A stretch of 64,000 nt of DNA from Corallococcus sp. NCRR. Lineage in GTDB: Bacteria; Myxococcota; Myxococcia; Myxococcales; Myxococcaceae. A program made the position numbers and the translations under genes. How positions within the stretch are numbered: position 1 is the stretch's first letter; every line of letters starts with the position of its first letter. The notes beneath the pieces are model-generated. The model was not told the DNA's origin. It saw nothing but the letters and a program-made list of their open reading frames with translations, and did not search any database. Location: contig NZ_CP114039.1 of assembly GCF_026965535.1 (NCBI RefSeq), positions 744,001 through 808,000 of the forward strand, in the 5' to 3' direction. Below, piece by piece: positions 9,697 through 18,931 of the stretch.

Positions 9697-10233
9697 ATGC
9701 CTTCCGTCCAACAGCTCCGCCCGTTCGCCTACGCGCCCGTCCAGGCGTTCCTGCAAGCCTCCGGACCGGTGGTGCTCATCCAACAGCCGCCGGAGCCGGT
9801 GTTCCAGCAGGTGGCGTTGCGGCTGGCGGAGGCGCGCACGGTGGGCATGGCGCACCGGTCCCGGCTGGTGGACCGGCTGCTGGTGATGCTCCAGGCGTTC
9901 GACTCACTGGAAGTCCACTTCCTGGGGCCGGAGCAGGACGGGCAGGAGCTGCGGGTGGGGCGGACGGATGGGTGCGCGTTGATGGTGCACGACCCGTCCG
10001 TGTCCAAGCAGCACGCGGTGCTGCGCTGGCATGCGGCGCAGGGCACGTGCTCGGTGCAGGACCTGAAGTCCATGAATGGCACCTGGCTGAACGCCGCGGA
10101 GCTGGGCGAAGGCGAGGAGCGGATGCTCGCGGACGGGGACGCGCTGGCCTTCGGGGATGCGCAGTTCCTGTACCTGCGAGCGGAGACGCTGCACTCGCAC
10201 CTGCGGCTCGCGAGCCCGGGTGGAGGGATGTGA
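9697..10233 (+). CDS. FHA-domain protein
   Basis: The product is 178 residues from ATG 9697 (a GTG sits one codon earlier). The C-terminal half is a forkhead-associated phosphothreonine-binding domain: RVGRTDGCALMVHDPSVSKQH with the conserved GR, S and H, then NGTWLN. The N-terminal 65 residues are helical and unassigned. FHA proteins read Ser/Thr kinase output; two such kinases are in this window (21776-23014 and 34801-37251), but nothing links them directly. Its stop abuts the stop of the convergent immunity gene with no gap. Confidence 0.85.
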   Translation: MPSVQQLRPFAYAPVQAFLQASGPVVLIQQPPEPVFQQVALRLAEARTVGMAHRSRLVDRLLVMLQAFDSLEVHFLGPEQDGQELRVGRTDGCALMVHDPSVSKQHAVLRWHAAQGTCSVQDLKSMNGTWLNAAELGEGEERMLADGDALAFGDAQFLYLRAETLHSHLRLASPGGGM

Positions 10234-10950
10234 TTACTCGGCGGGCAGTTCGCGGTAGTGCACGTCGCTGGGGCCCAGCCGCTGCACGGTTTCGACGAAG
10301 CGCTCGCTGACGACGCGCGGGCTGGCCCCTTGGATGCCGAAGACGTCGAGCCCTTCTGGGATGGAGGAGCGCAGCAACCAGCGTTTCGGCGGCAGGCGGA
10401 ACGACTCGGGCCTGCCGCAGACGTCACATGCGGGCGTCTTGAATTCGCCGATGCAGTCGGGGTGCAGCTTCGCCAGGGGCCGCGCTTCCAGTTCGTAGAG
10501 CGCGGGCATGTTGCTCCGGCGGGACCGGAGTTCCATGCGGACCGCGATGATGCCCTGCAGCCCTTCGGCCTTGAGCAGTTCGACCGCGTCTTCACGGAGG
10601 ACCAGTTCCCACGGTGGATAGCAAGTGACCGGGCCGAACCGGCCTTGAGCGGTTCCCACCATGGGCCCGAACGAAACACCTGCACGGACAGGGAGTTCAG
10701 GAGGAACGAAGGGACGCACCAGAGCAACCAGCCTGTTGTACTCCTCCAAGGATGTGGGGCCCTTGGGGTTGGCCAGGACCGGCTCATCCACTGCCGACAG
10801 GTCCACGGTCGGGAACGCACTCTTCCCTGACCAGACGCCTTCCCGAGGACAGTCGACCCCAGCCAGGCGCCACCGATGGCTCGCCCGGTACTGCCCGCTC
10901 CACTGTCCTGGCTCATCGAATTCAAAGCACTCCACCGTGAAGTAGCGCAT
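10234..10950 (-). CDS. SitI6-like double-CXXCG immunity protein
   Basis: This 238-residue cytosolic protein follows the myxobacterial double-CXXCG family associated with SitA6 toxins: LxGVxCPxxG near the N-terminus, VDLSAVDEP, EEYNRLVALVRPFVPP, FGPMVGTAQGRFGP, KLHPDCIGE, and a late CDVCG. The second zinc-type motif is intact (C175, C178, G179). The first is degraded: C34-P-R-E37-G38, with Glu replacing the second Cys. It lies 3 bp downstream of the lipoprotein toxin gene, the usual order for the pair. The expected role is to neutralise the toxin in self and kin. Family recognition is from memory of its pattern. Confidence 0.75.
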   Translation of the reverse strand: MRYFTVECFEFDEPGQWSGQYRASHRWRLAGVDCPREGVWSGKSAFPTVDLSAVDEPVLANPKGPTSLEEYNRLVALVRPFVPPELPVRAGVSFGPMVGTAQGRFGPVTCYPPWELVLREDAVELLKAEGLQGIIAVRMELRSRRSNMPALYELEARPLAKLHPDCIGEFKTPACDVCGRPESFRLPPKRWLLRSSIPEGLDVFGIQGASPRVVSERFVETVQRLGPSDVHYRELPAE

Positions 10951-10953
10951 GGC

Positions 10954-11634
10954 TCAGTCCTCGAAGGGCACGGGTGAGAGCTCTATCTGCTGCCAGTACG
11001 TCATGGGCAGACCGAAGAGCTCATACTTCTGGATCATCCAGGAGGCATGCTCAAAGTACGCGGAGACGGGAACATCCTCTTCGACCCGATTAATGAAGAT
11101 GCGCCAGTCCCGATTCCATGGCCCGCCACGCTCGCCTCGATGGATGCGTGCGTGTACTTCCGCGTCGATCATCAACACGTACTTGTGAATCTCGATGCCC
11201 TTGATTTCGAATTCACCCTTGAACGCCTGAGGGAAGATGTGGTGCCGCTCCTTCGGCCGCTTCGCCCACTCTTGTTGCGACTTCTCGCGGCGAAGCTCGC
11301 TGGGCAGCTTCTCCCGCCGGTGCCAGCGGAAGACCATGACGGGCACCGCATCTCTCGGCAGCCCCTGCGCGCTTCCCCAGGTCCGCTGCGGCCCGCTGCC
11401 GGGCGCCACGAAGATGGGCGCCACCGGCATGGCCCCTCGTGTCCGCACGATGCGCTTCGGGGCCAGGTCCTCGCACCGGAACAGCGCGCAGACGTCGTCC
11501 TCGCAGACGTGCGTGAGGCACTGGTCCTCGTCGCGGGCCTCGCACTCCGTTCTCACGGGTGCGGAGGCACAGCCCAGCGACAACACCAGCCACAGGCACA
11601 CGACGCGGAGACCGGCTCCTGAGTCTCGTCTCAT
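10954..11634 (-). CDS. SitA6-like polymorphic toxin lipoprotein
   Basis: From ATG 11634 this is a 226-residue lipoprotein: short Arg-rich start, core VVCLWLVLSL, lipobox ending at C22. A Cys-rich stretch (C31, C39, C44, C49, C54) follows. The C-terminal domain carries RHHIFPQAFKGEF (H131, H132), then GIEIHKY (H150) and EVHARIHRG (H161, H165), an HNH-like arrangement typical of this Myxococcus lipoprotein family (DUF2380-like). SitA toxins are passed between cells by TraA/B-dependent outer-membrane exchange and kill recipients lacking the matching immunity. Nuclease activity is inferred from the His-rich motif. The longer upstream frame (to 11760) is not needed. The immunity gene follows after 3 bp. 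Confidence 0.75.
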   Translation of the reverse strand: MRRDSGAGLRVVCLWLVLSLGCASAPVRTECEARDEDQCLTHVCEDDVCALFRCEDLAPKRIVRTRGAMPVAPIFVAPGSGPQRTWGSAQGLPRDAVPVMVFRWHRREKLPSELRREKSQQEWAKRPKERHHIFPQAFKGEFEIKGIEIHKYVLMIDAEVHARIHRGERGGPWNRDWRIFINRVEEDVPVSAYFEHASWMIQKYELFGLPMTYWQQIELSPVPFED

Positions 11635-11758
11635 TTTCCCGTTATTCCACGTTAAGTTCCGTGAAGCCCAGGAGGCGAGCAGCCCGGTCACGGGGCACAG
11701 CGCGCTGTCAGGGGAGCCGTTATCCTCGGGGCTCCTCACACCCGAGAGCGCGCACACC
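11635..11758. promoter_or_regulatory. Divergent promoter region, toxin pair versus phosphoesterase
   Basis: These 124 bp separate divergent starts at 11634 and 11759 and include a less GC-rich patch around 11636-11662 (ttttcccgttattccacgtt) suitable for a promoter. No specific box is convincing. Confidence 0.3.
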
Positions 11759-12931
11759 ATGGGAAGGCTGTTGGTCCTGCTGTTCGTCTACCTGGGCGCG
11801 TACCTCGTGCTGCGCAGGCTGTTGCCCGCTGTCACCCGGGGCTGGCGCCATGGCGTGCTGGTGGGCCTGTCTGTCTTCGCGTTCGCGGCGTGGACCGTGC
11901 CCGCGGTCACCGGCTACGGCCTGCACCACACACCTCCGGCTCTCGTGCCGGTGAAGCTGTTCGCCGTGGTGTGGAGCATCGCCGCGCTGCTGGTGATGCT
12001 GATGGGACCGCCGTTCCTCCTCCTCAAGCTGCGCGCGGAACGGAAGCGGCAGGCCGCGCCTCCGGGCGTGGACCTGGGGCGCCGGGACCTCCTGGTGAAG
12101 GCCGGTCAGGCCATGCCCGTCCTCGCCATCAGCGCCAGTGGCGTGGGCGTCGTGGGCGGCAGCCTGGGCTTCAGCGTTCGCGAGGTGGAGGTGAAGCTGC
12201 GCGGCCTCCCCGCCGCTCTCGATGGCTTCCGCATCGGGCAGATCACCGACGTGCACGTGGGCCCCTTCATCTCCCCCGAGTACCTGCGCGGCGCCGTGGA
12301 GGTGATGAACAAAGCGGGCGTGGACCTCCAGGTGATGACCGGTGACCTCATCGACGACGTGAATCAAATCGACGAGACGATGGCCGCCCTCGCCTCCACG
12401 ACGGCCCGCCACGGCATGCTCGCGGTGCTCGGCAACCATGAGCACTGGCGCGGGCTCGAGGAAGTCCTGGGCGGCTATGAGCAACTGTCGCGGCAGGGCG
12501 CGCCGGTCCGGCTGCTCGTGGATGAGGCCCATGTGCTGGAGCACGGCGGTCAGCGCGTGCGCGTGGTGGGCGTGGACTTCCCCATGTCCGGCGCCAGCCG
12601 CACCGGACGCGACCGCCGCTGGCAGCGCTCCGCGGAGACGGCCTTCAAGGACGGGAGCCCGGACAACGTGGTGCTCTGCCTCTCCCACCACCCGGACTTC
12701 TTCCCCTACGCCGCCGAGCGCGGCGCACGCCTCACGCTCGCGGGCCACACGCACGGCGGTCAGGTGGCCTTCCTGGGAGTGCCGCTGTTCGGCTTCGCCT
12801 TCAAGCACATGCTGGGCCGCTACCGCTTCAAGGACCACCACCTCTACGTCTCCGGCGGCACGGGGCACTGGCTCCCCTTCCGCATCGGCGTCCCTCCCGA
12901 GGTCACGCTGCTCACGCTGCGCAGCGCCTGA
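11759..12931 (+). CDS. Membrane-anchored calcineurin-like metallophosphoesterase
   Basis: The product is 390 residues from ATG 11759. Three hydrophobic helices occupy residues 1-95; an RRDLLVKAG sequence and a further hydrophobic helix follow (about 110-135). The catalytic domain then shows the full dimetal signature: ITDVHVG (D-x-H), GDLIDD, GNHEH, CLSHHPDFF and AGHTHGG. This layout matches the YkuE/YaeI-type phosphodiesterases, which act on phospholipid or lipid-A-like substrates at the membrane; the substrate here is unknown. It converges on the TPR-CHAT gene with an 8-bp gap. Confidence 0.8.
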   Translation: MGRLLVLLFVYLGAYLVLRRLLPAVTRGWRHGVLVGLSVFAFAAWTVPAVTGYGLHHTPPALVPVKLFAVVWSIAALLVMLMGPPFLLLKLRAERKRQAAPPGVDLGRRDLLVKAGQAMPVLAISASGVGVVGGSLGFSVREVEVKLRGLPAALDGFRIGQITDVHVGPFISPEYLRGAVEVMNKAGVDLQVMTGDLIDDVNQIDETMAALASTTARHGMLAVLGNHEHWRGLEEVLGGYEQLSRQGAPVRLLVDEAHVLEHGGQRVRVVGVDFPMSGASRTGRDRRWQRSAETAFKDGSPDNVVLCLSHHPDFFPYAAERGARLTLAGHTHGGQVAFLGVPLFGFAFKHMLGRYRFKDHHLYVSGGTGHWLPFRIGVPPEVTLLTLRSA

Positions 12932-12939
12932 AGCGCGGG

Positions 12940-15900
12940 TTACCGCCGCGCGTCCGCGTCAATCCATCGCAGCGGCGTGTCCCGTCCCATGGCGATGAAC
13001 GGAGCCCAGTAGTGCGGATGGGGCTGCGCGACTCGCAGCTCCCGCATCGCCTCACGCAGCGCCGTGGCCAGGCCCTCGCCGCCGAGCAGGTGGCGATAGT
13101 AGGTCTCCATCAACGTGCGCGTCGTCGCGTCGTCCACCTTCCAGAGGCTCATCACCACCGTCTCCGCGCCCGCCACCAGGAAGGCCCGGCGCAGGCCGTA
13201 GACGCCCTGGCCCCGGCGGACCGCGCCCCGGCCCGTGTCGCACGCGGACAGGACCACCAGCTGCGTGCCCCACAGGTCCAGCCCCGCCAGCTCCAGCGCC
13301 GTCACCAGCGCGCTGTCGGAGGCGCTCGTCTTCTCCGTCTCCCCCGCGAGCAGCAGGCCGGAGCGCAGCAGCGGATCCGGCGGGCGCGCGGCCTGCGGGT
13401 CCTCGCCCAGCGCTCCGAAGGTGGCGACGGCTCGCGTGTTCTCCGGCGCGGCGGCGTCCTCCAGGAAGAAGCCGTGGGTCGCCAGGTGCAGGATGCCCGG
13501 CGTGCGCAGGTGCAGCAGCCGCTCCTTCGTCGCCTTCGGTCCCAGGAACAGCTGCGCCTGCGGGAACAGGCGCTGGATGGCCTCCGCCTCCTCGCGCGAG
13601 CCCGGCAACGGCACCGGCGCCCAGTCGCGCGCCACCAGGTCCTCGCGCCGCAGGGAAGGCGAGCGCTCCGCCACCACGGGCGCGCTTCCAGCGGAGGCTT
13701 GCGGCCCCGTGTTGAAGGCCGGATCCGCCAGCACCACCACCGAGGACGCCGGCCGCGGCTGCCGCGGCCGGGGCAGCAGGTCCTTGCCGGACGTCACGTA
13801 GGTGAAGTCGTAGCTGTCCACCAGGTACTGCCGCCCATCGTGCAGCGCCGCGAAGGGCACCAGCGCCAGTTGGCCATCCGGTGAGAGGAAGAGGCGGCGG
13901 GCCTTCCCCAACAACGGGAGCAGCGGCTGGAACGCGAGCCGGTAGAGCGCGTGGGCGGAGTCCTCGAAGGCCGCGTCCCGGCGGGCCAGCGCGTCGCGCA
14001 GGCTGGAGGCCGCGGCTTCGATGGGCGCCGCGGGCCCCAGGTCCAACGCGCGGATGTTCCCATCGGGCAGCAGCACCAATGCCAGACAGCGGAGGTGGGC
14101 CGTGCCCGTCCCCAGCACGAGGGGGCGGTCCTCGTAGGTGATGAACTCCACGAGGGCGCCATCGTCCGGCAGGGCCCCAGCGACACGGTCGACGATGTCC
14201 CCCGGCGAGGGCAGCGCGGCCAACGCGCGCAGCGGTGCGGAACGGCTGGCGAGCGTCGACTCCAACGCATCGCCCTGCTCGGTCAGCGCCGTGAGCTGCC
14301 GTTGATACGCGGACGGCGTGAGCGCGCCGGGCCCGTGCAGCGAGAGGCTGGCCAGCTGGGTGCGCAGCTTGCGCAGCCGCTCGAAGGTGCCGCGCTCCTC
14401 CGCGCCCAGGCTCCGGTAGACCGCGCGGGAGATGTCCGCCGTCTCCTCGACGGAGCGGCCCTTGAGCAGCAGCGCGGCGCTCAATGCCAGACGCCGGACG
14501 GCCGCGGAGTCCGGGTGCGTACGCACGAGCGCGTAGAGCTGCTCCTCGTCCGCGCGCAGGTGCTGGAGGAAGCTGGCCAGCCGCGCCTCGGAGAACTCGA
14601 GCGCCTCGCGGCGCAGGCGCTGTTCGGAGACCCCGAAGGCGCGCGTGAACAGGGGCACCGCGTCGTCCAGGCGGTGCTGCGCCAGACGCAGGAGCGCCAG
14701 GTTGTTGAGCGACGCCGCGAGGTCCGGATGGTTCCGGCCCAGCACCGCTTCACGGATGGCCAGCGCGCGCTCGTAGAGCGGCTCCGCCTGGCGGTACTTC
14801 CCCTGGTCCCGGTAGAGCGTGGCCAGGTTGTTGAGCGAGCCCGCGACGTCCGGATGGTTCCGGCCGAGCACCTGCTCCCAGATGGCCAGCGCGCGCTCGT
14901 AGAGCGGCTCCGCCCGGTCGTACTTCCCCTGCTTCCGGTAGAGCGTCGCCAGGTTGTTGAGCGAAGCCGCCACGTGCGGATGGTTCCGGCCGAACGCCTT
15001 CTCCCAGATGCGGAACGCCCGCGCGTAGAGCGGCTCCGCCCGGTCGTACCTCCCCTGCGCCTGGTAGAGCGTCGCCAGGTTGTTGAGCGCGGCGGCCAGG
15101 TCGGACGGGCTGCCGTCCGTCGCCGCCTCCCGGATGGCCAGCGCCCGCGCGTAGAGCGGCTCCGCGCGCTCGTACAGCCCCTGGTCCTGATAGAGATTGG
15201 CCAGGTTGTTGAGTGAGTCCGCGACCAGCGGGTGCTTCCTGCCCAGCGCCTCCTCGCGGATGGAGAGCGCGCGCAGGCCCAGCGGCTCCGCCCGGCCGTA
15301 CTGGCCCTGGTCCTGGTAGAGCGTGGCCAGCGTGTCGAGCGAGTCCGCGACCAGCGGATCCTCCTTGCCCAGCGCCGACTCGCGCAGCGCGAGCGCCCGC
15401 ACGTAGAGCGGCTCCGCCCGGCCATACAGCCCCTGCTCCCGGTAGAGCAGCGCCAGGTTGTTGAGCGAGTCCGCGACGGTGAGGTGGTGCTTGCCGAGCA
15501 CCGTCTCCCGCAAATCCAACGCGCGCGAGTAGAGCGGCTCCGCCCGGCTGTAGAGCCCCTGCTGCTGATGGAGGTTGGCCAGGTTGTTGAGGGACTCGGC
15601 GTAGGCGGACTGGTTCTCGCTGAGCGTCACCTCCTGGCTGGCGAACGCGCCCATGCGGCGGCGCTTGTCCATGCTGAACAGGTTGTTCGTCCGCCGGGAC
15701 ATGGCGTGCCCGTGGCCGTAGAAGCCCCCGGCCTGACGGTCCGTCTCCATGTCGGGGGAGGCCGCGAAGCTCAGCAGCGAAGCCACCGTGACGGCCTTCG
15801 CCGCGTCGTCGTTCACCACCGCTTCGCGGATGACCAGCGCGCGCTCGTGGGCGACGCCCGCCCGGACGAAGTCGCCCTGGAGGCGGTACACCTCTCCCAG

Positions 15901-16140
15901 CAGGTTCAGGCAGTAGGCGACGTCCGGATGCGAGCCCCCGAGCACGGCCTCCCGCAGCGCCAGGGCCTGCTCACCGGGCGCCACGGCCTCCGCGTACCGG
16001 CCCTCCTCATAGAGCGTCGCGGACCGGTCATAGGCCTCGCTCGCCTCCGTCAGCCGGGGGTCCGAGGGCTCACGCCCCACCGGCATGAGCGAGGCACACC
16101 CCAGTGCCATCATCACCATGCACCCGAGAACCCACCGCAT
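12940..16140 (-). CDS. TPR-CHAT caspase-like protease lipoprotein
   Basis: The product is 1066 residues. It starts with a lipoprotein signal (MRWVLGCMVMMALGCAS, lipobox Cys 15). About residues 30-560 hold kinesin-light-chain-type TPRs of about 42 residues, each with the pattern SLNNLATLYxxQGxYxRAEPLYxRAL. A helical linker leads into a C-terminal CHAT domain (about 750-1060), a clan CD cysteine peptidase related to caspases and separase. The catalytic His is in LHLATHGFF (H889) and the Cys in VVLSACDTG (C967), followed by AFLVAGAETVVMSLWKVDD. TPRs normally bind a partner or substrate. Lipidation puts the protease outside the cytoplasm, which is unusual to see paired with CHAT. Confidence 0.88.
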   Translation of the reverse strand: MRWVLGCMVMMALGCASLMPVGREPSDPRLTEASEAYDRSATLYEEGRYAEAVAPGEQALALREAVLGGSHPDVAYCLNLLGEVYRLQGDFVRAGVAHERALVIREAVVNDDAAKAVTVASLLSFAASPDMETDRQAGGFYGHGHAMSRRTNNLFSMDKRRRMGAFASQEVTLSENQSAYAESLNNLANLHQQQGLYSRAEPLYSRALDLRETVLGKHHLTVADSLNNLALLYREQGLYGRAEPLYVRALALRESALGKEDPLVADSLDTLATLYQDQGQYGRAEPLGLRALSIREEALGRKHPLVADSLNNLANLYQDQGLYERAEPLYARALAIREAATDGSPSDLAAALNNLATLYQAQGRYDRAEPLYARAFRIWEKAFGRNHPHVAASLNNLATLYRKQGKYDRAEPLYERALAIWEQVLGRNHPDVAGSLNNLATLYRDQGKYRQAEPLYERALAIREAVLGRNHPDLAASLNNLALLRLAQHRLDDAVPLFTRAFGVSEQRLRREALEFSEARLASFLQHLRADEEQLYALVRTHPDSAAVRRLALSAALLLKGRSVEETADISRAVYRSLGAEERGTFERLRKLRTQLASLSLHGPGALTPSAYQRQLTALTEQGDALESTLASRSAPLRALAALPSPGDIVDRVAGALPDDGALVEFITYEDRPLVLGTGTAHLRCLALVLLPDGNIRALDLGPAAPIEAAASSLRDALARRDAAFEDSAHALYRLAFQPLLPLLGKARRLFLSPDGQLALVPFAALHDGRQYLVDSYDFTYVTSGKDLLPRPRQPRPASSVVVLADPAFNTGPQASAGSAPVVAERSPSLRREDLVARDWAPVPLPGSREEAEAIQRLFPQAQLFLGPKATKERLLHLRTPGILHLATHGFFLEDAAAPENTRAVATFGALGEDPQAARPPDPLLRSGLLLAGETEKTSASDSALVTALELAGLDLWGTQLVVLSACDTGRGAVRRGQGVYGLRRAFLVAGAETVVMSLWKVDDATTRTLMETYYRHLLGGEGLATALREAMRELRVAQPHPHYWAPFIAMGRDTPLRWIDADARR

Positions 16141-16243
16141 TCCGACTCCTCCTGGAGACCGGGATGACCCATCCGGGTCCCCCTTCCCGACTTAGAGGCA
16201 GGGACCCCAGGAATCATGCAGGAACGTGTGCGCGGAGCACTTC

Positions 16244-16888
16244 CTACTGGCCATACCCCCGGAATTGCTGGAACACGCGCTCCATTTCGGCGTCGTCCAG
16301 CACCACGGGCTCACCCACCTGGAGCGCGCGCCAGTACATGGCCGCCAGCGTCTCCACCTCCACCGCCAGCTTCCAGGCCGCGGCCAGGTCCACGCCCAGG
16401 GCGACCATGCCGTGGTTGGCCAGGAGACACGCCTTGCGGCCCTCCAGGGCCACCATCATGTGCCGCGCCAATTCCGGCGTGCCGAAGGTGGCGTACTCGG
16501 CGCACCGGATGTCCGTGCCGCCCGCGGCGGACACCATGTAGTGGAAGGCGGGGATGCCCCGGCGCAGGCAGGCCAGCGTGGTGCTGAACATGCTGTGCGC
16601 GTGCAGCACCGCGCCCACCTCCGGCCGCGCCTGGAGGATGTCCCGGTGCAGCTGCCACTCGGTGGACGGCTTGCGGTGGCCCTCGTGCGAGCCGTCGAAG
16701 CGCATGAGGACCAGGTCCTCCGGCGTCATCGTCTCGTAGTTCATCCCGGACGGCGTGAGGAGGAAGCCGCCCTCCACCCGCTGGCTCAGGTTGCCGGACG
16801 TGCCCTGGTTCAGCCCGGACGTGTTCATCCGCCGCGAGGTGGCCACCATCGCCTCGCGCAAGTCCTGGTGGCCCCCCGCCCCGCTCAC
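16244..16888 (-). CDS. Class II aldolase, candidate for the methylthioadenosine DHAP shunt
   Basis: The 214-residue product begins at GTG 16888; GTGA overlaps the mtnA stop, so translation is coupled. It is a zinc-dependent class II aldolase/adducin protein: [10 protein letters not shown] (phosphate site), [22 protein letters not shown] with the candidate catalytic Glu, [13 protein letters not shown] with two zinc His, and [11 protein letters not shown] with the third. The dedicated dehydratase MtnB is encoded separately at the other end of the operon, so this second paralogue fits an Ald2-type enzyme cleaving methylthioribulose-1-phosphate (or 5-deoxyribulose-1-phosphate) to DHAP and an aldehyde. 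That role is inferred from position; a fuculose-phosphate-type aldolase is the alternative. Confidence 0.7.
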   Translation of the reverse strand: MSGAGGHQDLREAMVATSRRMNTSGLNQGTSGNLSQRVEGGFLLTPSGMNYETMTPEDLVLMRFDGSHEGHRKPSTEWQLHRDILQARPEVGAVLHAHSMFSTTLACLRRGIPAFHYMVSAAGGTDIRCAEYATFGTPELARHMMVALEGRKACLLANHGMVALGVDLAAAWKLAVEVETLAAMYWRALQVGEPVVLDDAEMERVFQQFRGYGQ

Positions 16889-18000
16889 TTCGCCGCGCTC
16901 CGCTGGGCGCGCCGCTCCGGGAAGAGGGACAGCATCCCTTCCTCTGTCGCCGGACACACGCCGCGCTCCGTGACGAGCGCTGTCACCAGCCGCGCGGGCG
17001 TCACGTCGAACGCGTAGTTCGCGGCGGGGCTCCCCGGCGGAGTAATCCGCACCGTGGCGATGTCCCCCGAAGGCAGCCGGCCCGTCACGTCGCTGAGCTC
17101 CGCGCCGTCGCGCTGCTCGATGGGGATCTCCTTCACGCCGTCCTGGATGGTCCAGTCGATGGTGGGCGAAGGCAGCGCCACGTAGAACGGCACGCCGTTG
17201 TCCTTCGCGGCCAGCGCCTTCAGGTACGTGCCGATCTTGTTCGCCACGTCCCCGCGCGCCGTCGTGCGGTCCGTGCCGACGATGCACAGGTCCACCTCCC
17301 CGTGCTGCATCAGGTGGCCGCCGACGTTGTCCGCGATGACGGTGTGCGGGACGCCGTGCTGTCCCAGCTCCCACGCCGTCAGCACCGCGCCCTGGTTGCG
17401 AGGACGCGTCTCATCCACCCAGACGTGCAGGGGCAGGCCCGCGTCGTGCGCCAGGTACATGGGCGCCAGCGCCGTGCCCCAGTCCACCGTGGCCAGCCAG
17501 CCGGCGTTGCAGTGCGTGAGCACGTTGAGCCGCCCCTTGCGGCCCTTCTTGTCCCACGCCTCCTGGAACAGCTTCAGCGCGTGCTCGCCGATGGCGCGGT
17601 TGATGGCCACGTCCTCGTCGCACAGCGCCGCCGCCTGCCGGTACGCCGCCGCCACGCGCTCGGACGGCTTCAGCGGCGCGAGCACCTGGCGCATCCCATC
17701 CAGCGCCCAGTGCAGGTTCACCGCCGTGGGCCGCGTGGCCCGGAGCAGGGTCAGCGCCTGCTCCAGCGCGCCGTCGGACGCGTCCTGCCGCATGGCCAGA
17801 CACACGCCGTACGCCGCCGTGGCGCCGATGAGCGGCGCGCCGCGCACCAGCATGCTGCGGATGGCGTGGCCCGCCTCGTCCGCCGTGGACAGCTTCACCT
17901 TCACGAACGCGTGCGGCAGGCGCGTCTGGTCGATGACGCCGACGCTCCAGCCGTCGGACTCGACCCAGATGGAGCGCATCGGAACGCCTTGGACTTTCAT
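16885..18000 (-). CDS. mtnA: Methylthioribose-1-phosphate isomerase
   Basis: This 371-residue enzyme (ATG 18000) isomerises 5-methylthioribose-1-phosphate to methylthioribulose-1-phosphate. It shows the eIF2B-like isomerase pattern: [35 protein letters not shown] with the catalytic Cys, [13 protein letters not shown], and [20 protein letters not shown] with the catalytic Asp, plus the C-terminal [15 protein letters not shown]. Length is normal. It lies 26 bp after mtnP and overlaps the aldolase gene by four bases, so both MTR-1-P formation and its use are coupled. Confidence 0.92.
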   Translation of the reverse strand: MKVQGVPMRSIWVESDGWSVGVIDQTRLPHAFVKVKLSTADEAGHAIRSMLVRGAPLIGATAAYGVCLAMRQDASDGALEQALTLLRATRPTAVNLHWALDGMRQVLAPLKPSERVAAAYRQAAALCDEDVAINRAIGEHALKLFQEAWDKKGRKGRLNVLTHCNAGWLATVDWGTALAPMYLAHDAGLPLHVWVDETRPRNQGAVLTAWELGQHGVPHTVIADNVGGHLMQHGEVDLCIVGTDRTTARGDVANKIGTYLKALAAKDNGVPFYVALPSPTIDWTIQDGVKEIPIEQRDGAELSDVTGRLPSGDIATVRITPPGSPAANYAFDVTPARLVTALVTERGVCPATEEGMLSLFPERRAQRSAAK

Positions 18001-18026
18001 CGCCGTGTCTTCCTTGTTCCGTGCGT

Positions 18027-18911
18027 TCAGCGCTTGAGGACTCGGCCCGCCACCGCGGAGAGCTTCTCCACCATGGCCGGGTCGCGCGCGTCGGGCGACG
18101 TCATGATGGCGTGCTCCAGCGCCGTCTGGCAGCCGGCCTTGCACAGCGACGTGTGCTGACTCACGAGCGGCGCGATGTTCTTCACCAGCCCGCGCGCCTT
18201 GCCCGCGTTGCCCAGGAGGACCGCGACCACCTGGTCCACCGTCACCGCGTCGTGGTCCGGATGCCAGCAGTCGTAATCCGTGACCATCGACACGCTCGCG
18301 TAGCAGATCTCCGCTTCACGGGCGAGCTTGGCCTCCGGCATGTTGGTCATGCCAATCACGTCGCAGCCCCACTGCCGGTACAGCTTGCTCTCCGCCAGCG
18401 TGGAGAACTGCGGGCCCTCCATCACCAGGTACGTGCCGCCGCGCACGACCTGGATGTCCAGGCCCTCGCACGCGGACATCACCGCGTCACCCAGGCGCGA
18501 GCACGTGGGCTTCGCCATGGACACGTGCGCCACCAGCCCCTGCGAGAAGAAGCTCTTCGTGCGCGCGAAGGTGCGGTCCACGAACTGATCCACCACCACG
18601 AAGGTGCCCGGCGGCAGGTCCTCCCGCAGGCTGCCCACCGCGGAGACGGAGAGGATGTCCGTCACGCCGCTGCGCTTGAGCGCGTCGATGTTCGCGCGGA
18701 AGTTCAGCTCCGACGGCGGAATCTTGTGCCCGCGACCGTGGCGCGGCAGGAACACCACCGGCTGGTCGCCGATGCGCCCGAAGCAGAACTCGTCCGACGT
18801 CTCACCGAACGGCGACGACACCCGGCGCCACGAGACATCCGTCAGGCCATCAATCTGATACAGGCCGCTGCCGCCGATGATGCCCAGCACGGGCTTGTTG
18901 GAACTCGACAT
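18027..18911 (-). CDS. mtnP: S-methyl-5'-thioadenosine phosphorylase
   Basis: This 294-residue purine nucleoside phosphorylase-family protein splits methylthioadenosine with phosphate into adenine and methylthioribose-1-phosphate. Motifs: [36 protein letters not shown], and [16 protein letters not shown], then [20 protein letters not shown], the MTAP form of the substrate loop (a guanosine/inosine enzyme would differ here). It also should take 5'-deoxyadenosine, as many MTAPs do. It lies 20 bp after mtnC. Confidence 0.9.
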   Translation of the reverse strand: MSSSNKPVLGIIGGSGLYQIDGLTDVSWRRVSSPFGETSDEFCFGRIGDQPVVFLPRHGRGHKIPPSELNFRANIDALKRSGVTDILSVSAVGSLREDLPPGTFVVVDQFVDRTFARTKSFFSQGLVAHVSMAKPTCSRLGDAVMSACEGLDIQVVRGGTYLVMEGPQFSTLAESKLYRQWGCDVIGMTNMPEAKLAREAEICYASVSMVTDYDCWHPDHDAVTVDQVVAVLLGNAGKARGLVKNIAPLVSQHTSLCKAGCQTALEHAIMTSPDARDPAMVEKLSAVAGRVLKR

Positions 18912-18931
18912 GGGGAAACTCCGCTAGGGAT

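Noticed and set aside
11237-11758. An N-terminal extension of the metallophosphoesterase into the toxin gene
   Set aside because: The in-frame upstream sequence is antisense to the Sit-like lipoprotein and unlike a signal or membrane segment; ATG 11759 gives the expected architecture.
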